Source: Chryseobacterium fluminis
GTDB taxonomy: Bacteria; Bacteroidota; Bacteroidia; Flavobacteriales; Weeksellaceae
Reading direction: 5' to 3'
NCBI RefSeq assembly: GCF_026314945.1
Contig: NZ_CP111121.1
Coordinates: 2,046,001 to 2,110,000 of the forward strand
DNA length: 64,000 nucleotides
Position 1 is the first letter of the stretch, and every line of letters starts with the position of its first letter. The position numbers were made by a program, and so were the translations under genes. Positions 25,069 through 33,052 of the stretch are shown here, piece after piece. Under the pieces are notes generated by a model. The model did no database searches. It worked only from the letters and a program-made list of their open reading frames with translations, and had not been told where the DNA came from.

Positions 25069-25581
25069 ATGAAAAAAATAATATGTTCATTATTGCTGAT
25101 CTGCGGAACATTCGCCTTTTCCCAAAGCACAGCATTGGTCATTAATAATTTCAGCCATTACAGTCTTCAGGGGAGACTGATGGCAGGGAATCTTTCCACT
25201 GGCAGTCCGGTAGCTTATGCGGCTCCTAATGCTCCGTACGGTGTTTATACAGTACCTGAATTTGTGACCGATGTTGAATATAAAACGCTGAGCACTTCAG
25301 GGTTTTCTACTTTACCCATCGACACATGGTACGTTACAGATCCGGTATACGGAGGAACTCATCTGTTTAGCGACCCGGTTATGGATACCGTAAGTTCAAT
25401 GGTAGAATGGGGAATATTTCACTTCATAGCCAAAGACAGTGCGGGTAACGGTACAGACGAGTTTTCTATGGGAGAGCCCGCAGCCGGAGGTGTATACTAC
25501 GATCTCGGAACCTACTCTGAAGCAGAATGGTTTACCATAGGAGGCGTATATACCTATCTGCAGGTTTACGATTATCCGTAA
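25069..25581 (+). CDS. Cassette secreted protein C3
   Basis: A 170-residue exported protein, signal peptide MKKIICSLLLICGTFAFSQ. The mature N-terminus is STALVINNFSHYSLQGRLMAG and the C-block is YKTLSTSGFSTLPIDTWYV, then EWGIFHFIAKDSAGNGTDEF. The end SYSEAEWF / TYLQVY of C1 is also seen here as TYSEAEWFTIGGVYTYLQVY plus DYP. It is closer to C1 than to C2. It is followed by the fourth A gene after 59 bases. Confidence 0.85.
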   Translation: MKKIICSLLLICGTFAFSQSTALVINNFSHYSLQGRLMAGNLSTGSPVAYAAPNAPYGVYTVPEFVTDVEYKTLSTSGFSTLPIDTWYVTDPVYGGTHLFSDPVMDTVSSMVEWGIFHFIAKDSAGNGTDEFSMGEPAAGGVYYDLGTYSEAEWFTIGGVYTYLQVYDYP

Positions 25582-25640
25582 ATATCAGTCACATCGAAAT
25601 AATTAAGCAATTACCTACAATCTATCCATCTAAAACTATT

Positions 25641-26024
25641 ATGAAAAAATATTTTCTACTGGCAGCTTTTGCCACTTTAAGTCTTACAGCGGTGTCCTGT
25701 AATAATGAATCTGCAGCCGTAAACACTGTTGAAAGCATGAAAACTCCCGAAATGGACAATTTCAGTAAGGCGTTCAAAAGCCTGGGCGATCCTCAGAACA
25801 GACCTACCGAAGAAGAGAAAAAAAGAAATACCTCTGAACTGAGCGACCGCAGAAAAGCTTTACTGGTACCTGCGTCCAAAGCATTAATACTTTCTACCGG
25901 TGTTACAGAAGCTGAACTGACCAGAAAAACAAATGGAGATATGAGTGCCATTATTGTCTGGGCCACCCAGATCTATTCACAAAAAAATAATGAAATCCGC
26001 AATAAAGTAAAAGCTGAAAACTAA
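25641..26024 (+). CDS. Cassette lipoprotein A4 (orphan copy)
   Basis: A 127-residue lipoprotein precursor, one residue different from A3. The open frame extends back to 25527, overlapping C3, but the ATG at 25641 gives the lipoprotein signal and the same N-terminus as A3. No B or C gene follows: the terminator at 26076-26101 lies 52 bases downstream, and RNase P RNA is encoded beyond on the other strand. This is either a truncated fourth unit or a deliberate extra dose of A. Confidence 0.87.
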   Translation: MKKYFLLAAFATLSLTAVSCNNESAAVNTVESMKTPEMDNFSKAFKSLGDPQNRPTEEEKKRNTSELSDRRKALLVPASKALILSTGVTEAELTRKTNGDMSAIIVWATQIYSQKNNEIRNKVKAEN

Positions 26025-26075
26025 ACGTATCAGCAAAGTGCGATTCCTTATATAAACAAAATTCATTTATAACAG

Positions 26076-26101
26076 AAAAGCGGAGAATATTCTCCGCTTT
26101 T
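26076..26101 (+). terminator. Terminator of the cassette array
   Basis: A perfect 13-base palindrome (AAAAGCGGAGAAT / ATTCTCCGCTTTT) ends in a T-run. It can end transcription of the whole array and, from the other side, read-through from the RNase P RNA gene. Confidence 0.88.
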
Positions 26102-26138
26102 GTATTTCTGATGATTTCCACCGATCATTCATAATAAA

Positions 26139-26470
26139 AACGAGAAAATCTATAAGCCGGATTTTGTATCCCACTGCAAGAATGAGACGCCTGTTATTTA
26201 TCTACTCCCTTTATTGCTAAAGGGATTAAGCTGATTACCCCTCGGCTTTCAGGGCGAGCAACCCCTATTTTCATTGCTGAAAAGAACCGATATACTTATC
26301 ATTGCACCACAAAGAGTTTACCTGGTTTCACTACAGCCGAACTGTACCTGCTTTCTGTTGCACTTGTCCTACCCTCACGGGTGACGGATGTTATCCGCTT
26401 TGATGCTCTACGGTGTCCGGACTTTCCTACCCTTACCGAAATAAGAATCAACAGGCCGATTTTCTCGTGG
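26139..26470 (-). ncRNA. rnpB: RNase P RNA
   Basis: The catalytic RNA that matures tRNA 5' ends, about 332 nt. The minus strand shows the conserved GGAAAGTCCGGACACCGTA near the 5' side, GCAACAGAAAGCAGGTAC and GTGAAACCAGGTAAACTC in the middle, and AATCCGGCTTATAGATTTTC at the 3' end. The outer P1 stem is ACGAGAAAATC (5') with GATTTTCTCGT (3'), which fixes the ends. The 3' arm runs into CGTTTTTATTAT, a terminator-like tail. A -7 box TATCTTTG lies four bases before the 5' end. Confidence 0.95.
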
Positions 26471-26473
26471 CTG

Positions 26474-26481
26474 CAAAGATA
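26474..26481 (-). promoter_or_regulatory. Promoter -7 box of rnpB
   Basis: The minus strand reads TATCTTTG, with TTG 18 bases upstream (26500-26502), a full Bacteroidota promoter. The RNA 5' end about four bases after the box calibrates the box-to-start distance for this genome. Confidence 0.8.
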
Positions 26482-26589
26482 GAGAATTTGAAAATTTGGC
26501 AACGTGATAATTTGAAAATTTTTAATTCACAGTAAGGTTTATGCTATTATTTTAAAAAAAACTTTATTCACTCATTTTTCAAATTACTT

Positions 26590-26609
26590 AATTTTCAAAT
26601 TTTCAAATT
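26590..26609. repeat. Dispersed AATTTTCAAATT element, copy 2
   Basis: The same 20 bases as at 4613-4632. Inverted copies of the core (AATTTGAAAATTT) lie at about 26486-26520, so the stretch between rnpB and the sigma gene can fold back on itself. Confidence 0.6.
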
Positions 26610-26645
26610 ATATTATATCTTCGCTACTTAATTTATACATCCGCA

Positions 26646-27137
26646 TTGGCTTCAAAAGAAAAAGAATTCGCGCAGCTTATTAAAGATAATCAGGGACTGA
26701 TTATCAAGGTTTCGCGTCTCTATACAAATTCTCTTGAAGATGAAGAAGACCTTTTTCAGGAAATTGTTCTACAGCTCTGGAGAAGCTATGATTCTTTTAA
26801 AGGAAATTCCAAAATTTCTACGTGGATGTACCGTGTTGCTTTGAACACTGCCATTACACTTTTCAGAAAAAAAAGCAAAAGCCTCCCTACCAATGAACTG
26901 GATATCAACCACCGGGATTTTGTAGAAGATGATGATGATAAACAGCAGCAGATTTCACTTCTCTATACCGTGATCAAAACACTGCCGAATGTGGAAAGAG
27001 CCATCGTAATGATGTATCTTGACGACCTGCCTTATAAGGATATTGCAGAAAACCTCGGAATTACCGAAGTAAATGCGCGCGTGAAAATGAACAGATTAAA
27101 GAAAACCCTAAAGGAACAAATGGAAAAATATGCCTGA
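26646..27137 (+). CDS. RNA polymerase sigma factor, ECF type
   Basis: A 163-residue sigma-70 family factor with regions 2 and 4 only. Region 2 has SLEDEEDLFQEIVLQLW and KISTWMYRVALNTAITLFRK (about 30-80). Region 4 has NVERAIVMMYLDDLPYKDIA and the helix-turn-helix LGITEVNARVKMNRLKKTLK (about 118-157). The start is a TTG at 26646; no in-frame ATG precedes region 2. Its last eight bases overlap the next gene, a membrane protein likely to act as its anti-sigma factor. Target promoters are unknown. Confidence 0.9.
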   Translation: MASKEKEFAQLIKDNQGLIIKVSRLYTNSLEDEEDLFQEIVLQLWRSYDSFKGNSKISTWMYRVALNTAITLFRKKSKSLPTNELDINHRDFVEDDDDKQQQISLLYTVIKTLPNVERAIVMMYLDDLPYKDIAENLGITEVNARVKMNRLKKTLKEQMEKYA

Positions 27138-27804
27138 ATTTGACTTAGACAGTTTCAAGAAAACATGGCAGGAACAACCTGTTCAGCAAAAATATGACCA
27201 CAGTGCCATCCTCGAGATGCTTAATAGAAAGTCACGGAATTATGTGAAGTATATACTATGGATCAGTGTTGTAGAATTTATATTCTTTTCCATATTGGGG
27301 TTATTTTACATTCTTCAGGGAAAAGAATCCAACAGCTTCATCAGTATCCTGGAAAAACTGGGCGCCCGAAAAACAACGGAACTTGAAGGTTCGCTCGACA
27401 ACATTTATGTAGTGTTAAAAGTGTTGAGCCTTTCTATTACTGCTTATTTTGTTTACAAATTCTATCAGAATTACAAGAAAATAAAAATTGAAGAAAATTT
27501 AAAAAAGTTAATTCTAAAAATTATTCAGTTTAAGAAAACCGTGAACGCTTTTATTCTGATTAATATTATCCTGTTGATTTCATTTACCTCTGTTTTTACT
27601 TTATTTATATTGTATGTTTTAAATACCCAGAATATTGAGGTGACGAATTCCACCCTTACAGGTTTTATCATCGGAGCCATCATCAGTACCGCGGTCGCCG
27701 TGCTTTTGATCTGGCTTTATTATAAAATTGTGTACGGAATTATCATGAGAAAATTAGATAAAAATCTAAGGCAGTTAAAAGAAATAGAATCGCAGGAATT
27801 TTAA
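27130..27804 (+). CDS. Membrane protein, probable anti-sigma partner
   Basis: A 224-residue protein with a soluble N-terminus of about 45 residues (FDLDSFKKTWQEQPVQQKYD, rich in charged residues). Four transmembrane segments follow: about 46-68, 98-115, 138-162 and 176-200. The N-terminus starting PEFDLDSFKKTWQ is characteristic of flavobacterial proteins encoded directly after ECF sigma genes. It overlaps the sigma gene by eight bases, so the two are co-translated. No zinc-finger anti-sigma motif is visible; the anti-sigma role is inferred from position. Confidence 0.7.
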   Translation: MPEFDLDSFKKTWQEQPVQQKYDHSAILEMLNRKSRNYVKYILWISVVEFIFFSILGLFYILQGKESNSFISILEKLGARKTTELEGSLDNIYVVLKVLSLSITAYFVYKFYQNYKKIKIEENLKKLILKIIQFKKTVNAFILINIILLISFTSVFTLFILYVLNTQNIEVTNSTLTGFIIGAIISTAVAVLLIWLYYKIVYGIIMRKLDKNLRQLKEIESQEF

Positions 27805-27864
27805 TGTTACATAAAGAGATTTAGGATATTATTATTAATTTTATTGATCCAAATCTCTTATTTT

Positions 27865-29487
27865 ATGCAATTATCATATGTTCACGGTGCTTCAGAGATT
27901 CCATTATTGGGAGAAACGATCGGAAGTAACTTAAAACACACGGTTGAAAAATTTCCCAATCACGAAGCTTTAGTTTGTATACATCAAAGCTACAGGGCTA
28001 CTTATCAGGAATTTTATAATCAGACTACCGCTGTCGCCAAGGCGCTTATCTTTTTGGGTGTGAAGACCGGGGACCGCGTAGGAGTATGGTCTACCAACCG
28101 TTACGAATGGGTTCTTCTGCAGTATGCCACTGCAAGGATAGGAGCTGTTTTAGTGAATATCAATCCTGCTTACCGGACCAGTGAGCTTATCTTTGTGATC
28201 AATCAGTCGGAAATGTCACATATTTTCTCCTCGCTGGCTTTCAAATCCAGCGATTATAAAAAAATGATTACCGACGCCAGGGAATTCTGCATCACTCTAA
28301 AATCAGAAATTTTCTTTGATGACAATTGGGAAGAATTCCTGAACAACGGTCAGGAAATCTCTGATGATATATTACACAGCTTTGAGGAATACGTACAGTT
28401 TGATGACCCTGTAAACATTCAGTATACTTCGGGAACAACCGGCTTTCCCAAAGGGGTCACACTTTCCCATCATAATATCCTGAATAACGGCTATTTTATC
28501 GGTGTACGGCTGAGGTATTCCGAAAAAGACAGAGTCTGCATTCCGGTTCCGTTTTATCACTGTTTCGGAATGGTGATCGGAAATATATGCTGTACTGCCC
28601 ACGGGGCCTGTATGGTAATTCCGAATGACAGTTTTGATCCCGGAATTACCCTGAAAACAGTTTCTGAGGAAAAGTGCACATCACTTTACGGAGTACCCAC
28701 GATGTTTATTGCAGAGCTGGCGGTAAAAGATTTTGAAAGATTTGATTTCTCCAGTTTAAGAACAGGAGTCATGGCCGGATCTGTCTGCCCTCCGGAGATC
28801 ATGAAAAAGGTAGAAAGCCTCATGAATATTAAAGAAATGAGCATTTGCTACGGCATGACCGAAACCTCTCCCGTTTCTACCCAGACTTTAATAGGCACTC
28901 CTTTTGAAAAACAGGTGAATACCGTGGGAACCGTCCAGGACCACCTTGAAATAAAAATTGTGGATGAGCAAGGGAGAACGGTCGGACGCGGTGAACATGG
29001 TGAATTGTGCACAAGAGGGTACTCTGTCATGCTGAAGTACTGGAATGATCCTGAAAATACAAAAAAGGTGCTTGATGATGCCCGGTGGATGCACACCGGC
29101 GATATGGCGGTGATGGATGAAGAAGGATATATTACCATTTCAGGAAGAATAAAAGACCTGATTATCCGGGGTGGCGAAAATATTTCACCTAAGGAGATTG
29201 AAGATTTTTTGTATACCTATCCTAATATTCTTGATGTTCAGATTATCGGTGTTCCGAGTGAAAAATTCGGGGAAGAAGTCATGGCATGGGTGAAGCTGAG
29301 AAAAGGATTTGAGGTAACCGAAGAAGAATTATTAAGCTATTGTAAAGACAGGATTGCCCACTATAAAGTTCCGAAATACTGGAAATTTGTAGATGAGTTC
29401 CCTATGACGATTTCAGGAAAAATACGGAAGGTAGAAATGCGTGAAATTTCCGTAAAAGAACTCGGTTTAGAGAAAATAAAAATGTAA
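27865..29487 (+). CDS. Acyl-CoA synthetase (AMP-binding)
   Basis: A 540-residue adenylate-forming enzyme that activates a carboxylic acid as acyl-AMP and passes it to CoA. The P-loop-like motif is YTSGTTGFPKGV (about 191-202), A5 is YGMTETSP, A7 is HTGDMAVMDEEGY, A8 is GRIKDLIIRGGENISPKEIE, and the catalytic lysine is in SGKIRK near the end. The family group resembles medium- or long-chain fatty acid ligases (FadD/AcsF-like). The start is set at the ATG at 27865 (MQLSYVHG) rather than a TTG at 27844. It has no metabolic partner next to it. Confidence 0.92.
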   Translation: MQLSYVHGASEIPLLGETIGSNLKHTVEKFPNHEALVCIHQSYRATYQEFYNQTTAVAKALIFLGVKTGDRVGVWSTNRYEWVLLQYATARIGAVLVNINPAYRTSELIFVINQSEMSHIFSSLAFKSSDYKKMITDAREFCITLKSEIFFDDNWEEFLNNGQEISDDILHSFEEYVQFDDPVNIQYTSGTTGFPKGVTLSHHNILNNGYFIGVRLRYSEKDRVCIPVPFYHCFGMVIGNICCTAHGACMVIPNDSFDPGITLKTVSEEKCTSLYGVPTMFIAELAVKDFERFDFSSLRTGVMAGSVCPPEIMKKVESLMNIKEMSICYGMTETSPVSTQTLIGTPFEKQVNTVGTVQDHLEIKIVDEQGRTVGRGEHGELCTRGYSVMLKYWNDPENTKKVLDDARWMHTGDMAVMDEEGYITISGRIKDLIIRGGENISPKEIEDFLYTYPNILDVQIIGVPSEKFGEEVMAWVKLRKGFEVTEEELLSYCKDRIAHYKVPKYWKFVDEFPMTISGKIRKVEMREISVKELGLEKIKM

Positions 29488-29537
29488 ATAAAAAACGCTG
29501 ATAGTAATGCTTCTTGTTTATGAATATCTTATAAAAA

Positions 29538-29564
29538 ATAATGCTCAGTTTTTCTGAGCATTAT
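29538..29564. terminator. Bidirectional terminator between acyl-CoA ligase and rpoN
   Basis: ATAATGCTCAG / CTGAGCATTAT with a TTTTT loop, 11 perfect pairs, with T/A-rich tails on both sides. It lies between convergent genes. Confidence 0.88.
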
Positions 29565-29582
29565 TTATATTGTTGAAATACT

Positions 29583-31046
29583 TTACAGTTCTTTTCTTAA
29601 TCTCGCCACCGGAATATTGAGCTGCTCACGGTATTTGGCAATCGTTCTTCTGGCAATATTGTACCCCTGTTCTTTCAGGATCACTACCAGAGCATCATCG
29701 GTAAGAGGCTTTCTCTTATTTTCTTTGCTGATAACTTCCTGAAGATGTGTCTTGATTTCTTTTGTAGAGACCTCTTCCCCGTCGTCATTGGTAAGACTGT
29801 CTGAGAACAGGTCTTTCAGATAAACAATTCCGTTTGGAGTATCAGCATATTTACTTTTTACCACTCTGGAAATCGTAGAAATATCAAAGCCCGTAATGTC
29901 AGCGATGTCTTTTAAAATCATAGGTCTTAAAGATTTTTCATCACCGGTGATAAAATAGTCTTTCTGAAACTTTACAATTGCAGTAATGGTCTGCAATAAA
30001 GTATTCTGACGCTGATTAATGGCATCAATATACCATTTGGCAGCATCCAGTTTCTGCTTGATAAATAAAGCGGCCTGTTTATGCTCAGAAGAATTCTTAT
30101 CATGGGAATACGTCGTCAGGATATCTTTATATTCTTCAGAAACCCTCAGAGTAGGTGCATTCTTACTGTTCAGCATCGGGATCACCACCCCATCTTTTAC
30201 CTGGATTACAAAATCCGGAATAATTTCCTGATTGATGGTGATGGTCTGGGTATCAAAATTACCTCCGACTTTGGGAGACAATTTTGAAATTTCGTCCAAT
30301 GCGTCTTTAAGATCATCTTCTTCAATATCATATTTCTGAATGATCTTATTGTAGTGTTTATTGGTTAAGGCATCAAACTGGTATCGCAGGATATTGGCCG
30401 CTAAAGAAACCGCTTTATCGGAGCTTACTTTCTTTTCGATCTGCAAAAGGAGACATTCCTGTAATCCTCTTGCGCCTACTCCGGGCGGATCCAGTTTCTG
30501 CACATAGTTTTCAAGGATATCTTCCACTTTCTCTTTTGTGGTGTACAAACCCTGTGAAAAGGCAAGATCATCCACAAGAGATTTTATCTCCCTTCTCAGA
30601 TATCCGTCCGTATCAAGGTTTCCGATAATATATTCTGCAATCTTAAGATCCTCCTCATTAATGCTTGATAAGTGAATCTGCTCGTTAAGATAATCATACA
30701 GAGACTGCCCTTCTGTTAACAGACTTTCATTGTCAAATTCTTCGTCATCCGGAGAATAGTTGCTGGATGCAGTTTTATAGGTGGGTTCATCGTCGTAGAG
30801 ATAATCATTCACATCAAAATCAGTTTCAATGCTTTCTGTTCCTTCATTTTCATACGATTCTTCCAAAGAAGAATATTCATCTTCCTTCGATTCATCTTTT
30901 GCGATCTCCAAGGCAGGATTTTCTTCTAACTCTCTTTCGAGTTCCTCTTCAAATTCCAACGTGTGAAGCTGGATCAACTTCATTAGCTGAATTTGCTGAG
31001 GTGCCAACTTCTGTCCTAATTTGAGTTGTAAGTGTTGTTTAAGCAT
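29583..31046 (-). CDS. rpoN: RNA polymerase sigma-54 factor
   Basis: A 487-residue sigma-54. Region I is the Gln/Leu-rich N-terminus LQLKLGQKLAPQQIQLMKLI (about 6-25), which contacts activators. Region II is acidic (about 50-110, ESKEDEYSSLEESYENEG). The core-binding domain and HTH follow, and the RpoN box ARRTIAKYREQLNIP is at about 465-478, recognising the -24 element. Full length for Bacteroidota. No activator gene (AAA+ enhancer-binding protein) is nearby. Confidence 0.97.
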   Translation of the reverse strand: MLKQHLQLKLGQKLAPQQIQLMKLIQLHTLEFEEELERELEENPALEIAKDESKEDEYSSLEESYENEGTESIETDFDVNDYLYDDEPTYKTASSNYSPDDEEFDNESLLTEGQSLYDYLNEQIHLSSINEEDLKIAEYIIGNLDTDGYLRREIKSLVDDLAFSQGLYTTKEKVEDILENYVQKLDPPGVGARGLQECLLLQIEKKVSSDKAVSLAANILRYQFDALTNKHYNKIIQKYDIEEDDLKDALDEISKLSPKVGGNFDTQTITINQEIIPDFVIQVKDGVVIPMLNSKNAPTLRVSEEYKDILTTYSHDKNSSEHKQAALFIKQKLDAAKWYIDAINQRQNTLLQTITAIVKFQKDYFITGDEKSLRPMILKDIADITGFDISTISRVVKSKYADTPNGIVYLKDLFSDSLTNDDGEEVSTKEIKTHLQEVISKENKRKPLTDDALVVILKEQGYNIARRTIAKYREQLNIPVARLRKEL

Positions 31047-31468
31047 ATTTACTATTGGTGTTCTAACATAACATATTGCACGAATTTAATAAAATTTTTC
31101 GATAAAAAACAGATTTAGCACGATTTTTGTATTAACAATACCATAATAAACTATTGGAAAATAAAAAAAGCCTTGAAGATGATACTTTTAAGGCTTTTTT
31201 TTTATGCATTATTGCTTCTGTTTTTAATCCTGCGAATGATAAGTATATCTGGTTATTCATCTGTATTCCGACATTACTCAGTTTTTCCTGATAAAAAAAA
31301 TTACCCATCCTGTCATTTAATACTTCCGAAGTTCTGTTGCCTGCCTGTAATTCTTTTGTATTGATTTTAAAAACTGGTTTTCCTGTATAGCATCTATATC
31401 TTTCTGTTTAAAAACAAATAAAAAATCCTTCCAATAATAATTAGAAGGATGATATTATTAAGTAAGAT
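31047..31468. other. Intergenic region between rpoN and asnS
   Basis: The region holds a hairpin with a long T-run on the plus strand (AAAAAGCCTT at 31165-31174, AAGGCTTTTT at 31190-31199) and the asnS terminator near 31425-31450. A 63-codon frame at 31173-31364 starts inside the first hairpin and is hydrophobic only by AT-richness, so I do not call it. What is terminated on the plus strand is unclear: no plus-strand gene precedes it within 1.5 kb, so a short RNA or a bidirectional function for rpoN-side transcripts is possible. Confidence 0.5.
31425..31450 (-). terminator. asnS terminator
   Basis: ATCCTTC / GAAGGAT arms around 12 bases are followed on the minus strand by TTTTTATTTG, 19 bases past the asnS stop. 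Confidence 0.75.
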
Positions 31469-32917
31469 CTAAAACTCTGCATTTTTAGGCGTTCTGGGGA
31501 AAGGAATAACATCTCTGATGTTGGTCATCCCCGTTACGAAAAGCACCAGTCTTTCCAGGCCTAATCCAAATCCTGCATGAGGCACCGATCCGAATTTTCT
31601 GGTATCAAGATACCACCAGAGTTCATGCTCATCAACATGCATATCTGCCATTTTTTGCTGCAGAACGTCCAACCTTGCCTCTCTTTCCGAACCTCCGATA
31701 ATCTCTCCGATTCCCGGGAAAAGAACATCCATAGCTGCAACAGTCTTGTTATCGTCATTAAGCTTCATATAGAATGCTTTAATTTCTTTAGGATAATCAA
31801 ATAACACGACCGGGCTTTCAAAGTGCTTTTCAACGAGATATCTTTCGTGCTCAGACTGAAGGTCGGTTCCCCAGCTTTCAACCGGATACTGGAATTTTCC
31901 TTTTTTATTTTCCTTCGAGTTCATCAGGATCTCAATCGCTTCAGTATAGCTAACTCTTTTGAAGCGTTTCGCAATAACATTCTGAAGTTTTTCGATCAGT
32001 CCCTCTTTAGCTCTGTCTTTTTCTGCTTTTCCTTTTTGTTCTTCTTCAAAACGCTTGTCCAGAAACTCCAGATCATCTTTGCAGTGATCTAAAACATACT
32101 GAATCACATATTTCAGGAAGTCTTCTGCAAGATCAATATTATCTTCCAGATTATTGAACGCCACTTCCGGCTCAATCATCCAGAATTCGGCAAGGTGTCT
32201 GGTCGTGTTTGAGTTCTCGGCACGGAAGGTTGGTCCGAAAGTATAAATTCTTCCCAATCCCATCGCTGCGGTTTCTCCTTCAAGCTGCCCTGAAACCGTT
32301 AAATTGGTCTTTTTACCGAAAAAATCCTGAGCATAATCGATCTCACCATCTTCTCCTCTCGGAATGTTGTTGAGATCAAAGTTGGTAACTCCGAACATTT
32401 CACCCGCACCTTCTGCATCAGCACCCGTAATCACCGGTGTATTGATATAAAAAAACTGGTTCTGGTTGAAAAAAGAATGTACTGCAAAGCTTACGGCGTG
32501 GCGTACTCTGAAAACAGCTCCGAATAAATTGGTTCTGAATCTCAGGTGAGCCTGATCTCTCAGCGTTTCCAAAGAATGCTTCTTAGGCTGAAGGATGGTT
32601 TTGTCTCTGTCTTCGGTAAAATTATCTCCTAAAATAATAATTTTTTTAGCAATAATTTCAACAGCCTGACCTGCCCCCTGGCTTTCCACCACTTCACCGA
32701 CAACTTTCAGAGAAGCTGCCGTACTGATCTTACTGATAATCTCTTCGTCGAAATTCTCAAAATCAACAACGATCTGCAAATTATTAATTGTAGAACCATC
32801 ATTCAGCGCAATAAAGCGATTTGCACGGAACGTTCTTACCCAACCGTAAACCGTAATGTCATGATGTAATACCTTCTTGTAATCCTGCAGGATTTCCTTA
32901 ATTGTCTGCTTTTTCAT
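31469..32917 (-). CDS. asnS: Asparaginyl-tRNA synthetase
   Basis: A 482-residue class IIb synthetase. The N-terminal OB-fold for anticodon binding is at about 15-120 ([20 protein letters not shown]). Motif 2 is in [19 protein letters not shown] (about 229-247), a hallmark of AsnRS. Motif 3 is [16 protein letters not shown] near residue 455, and [12 protein letters not shown] precedes it. Length and motifs fit AsnRS rather than AspRS. A -7 box is 38 bases upstream. Confidence 0.96.
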   Translation of the reverse strand: MKKQTIKEILQDYKKVLHHDITVYGWVRTFRANRFIALNDGSTINNLQIVVDFENFDEEIISKISTAASLKVVGEVVESQGAGQAVEIIAKKIIILGDNFTEDRDKTILQPKKHSLETLRDQAHLRFRTNLFGAVFRVRHAVSFAVHSFFNQNQFFYINTPVITGADAEGAGEMFGVTNFDLNNIPRGEDGEIDYAQDFFGKKTNLTVSGQLEGETAAMGLGRIYTFGPTFRAENSNTTRHLAEFWMIEPEVAFNNLEDNIDLAEDFLKYVIQYVLDHCKDDLEFLDKRFEEEQKGKAEKDRAKEGLIEKLQNVIAKRFKRVSYTEAIEILMNSKENKKGKFQYPVESWGTDLQSEHERYLVEKHFESPVVLFDYPKEIKAFYMKLNDDNKTVAAMDVLFPGIGEIIGGSEREARLDVLQQKMADMHVDEHELWWYLDTRKFGSVPHAGFGLGLERLVLFVTGMTNIRDVIPFPRTPKNAEF

Positions 32918-32955
32918 TTGTTGATTAAATTTTTTTGTATAAAAATTAATGGGTG

Positions 32956-32963
32956 CAAAGTTA
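32956..32963 (-). promoter_or_regulatory. -7 box of asnS
   Basis: The minus strand reads TAACTTTG, directly after the T-run of the upstream gene's terminator. Confidence 0.6.
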
Positions 32964-32970
32964 CAAAAAA

Positions 32971-32996
32971 ACAGCGCACTTTAATAAAGGCACTGT
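32971..32996 (-). terminator. Terminator of the phosphatidyltransferase gene
   Basis: On the minus strand ACAGTGC pairs with GCGCTGT (one G-U pair) around an AT loop that itself pairs, then TTTTTTT. It lies 57 bases past the stop at 33053. Confidence 0.75.
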
Positions 32997-33052
32997 CTTA
33001 ATTAAAAATCAATTGAATAGAATTCAATAAAAAACCATGCTTCAGTCGAATC

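Noticed and set aside
24594..25142. A 182-codon open frame antisense to B3
   Set aside because: Shadow of the cassette gene on the plus strand, which has a signal peptide and homologues in the same array.
21000..26024. The cassette array as a classical toxin-immunity locus
   Set aside because: No protein has a recognisable toxin domain, and the constant member is the lipoprotein while both secreted members vary; the evidence does not single out a toxin.
31173..31364. A 63-codon hydrophobic frame after rpoN
   Set aside because: It starts inside a terminator hairpin, lacks a promoter, and its hydrophobicity follows from T-rich DNA.
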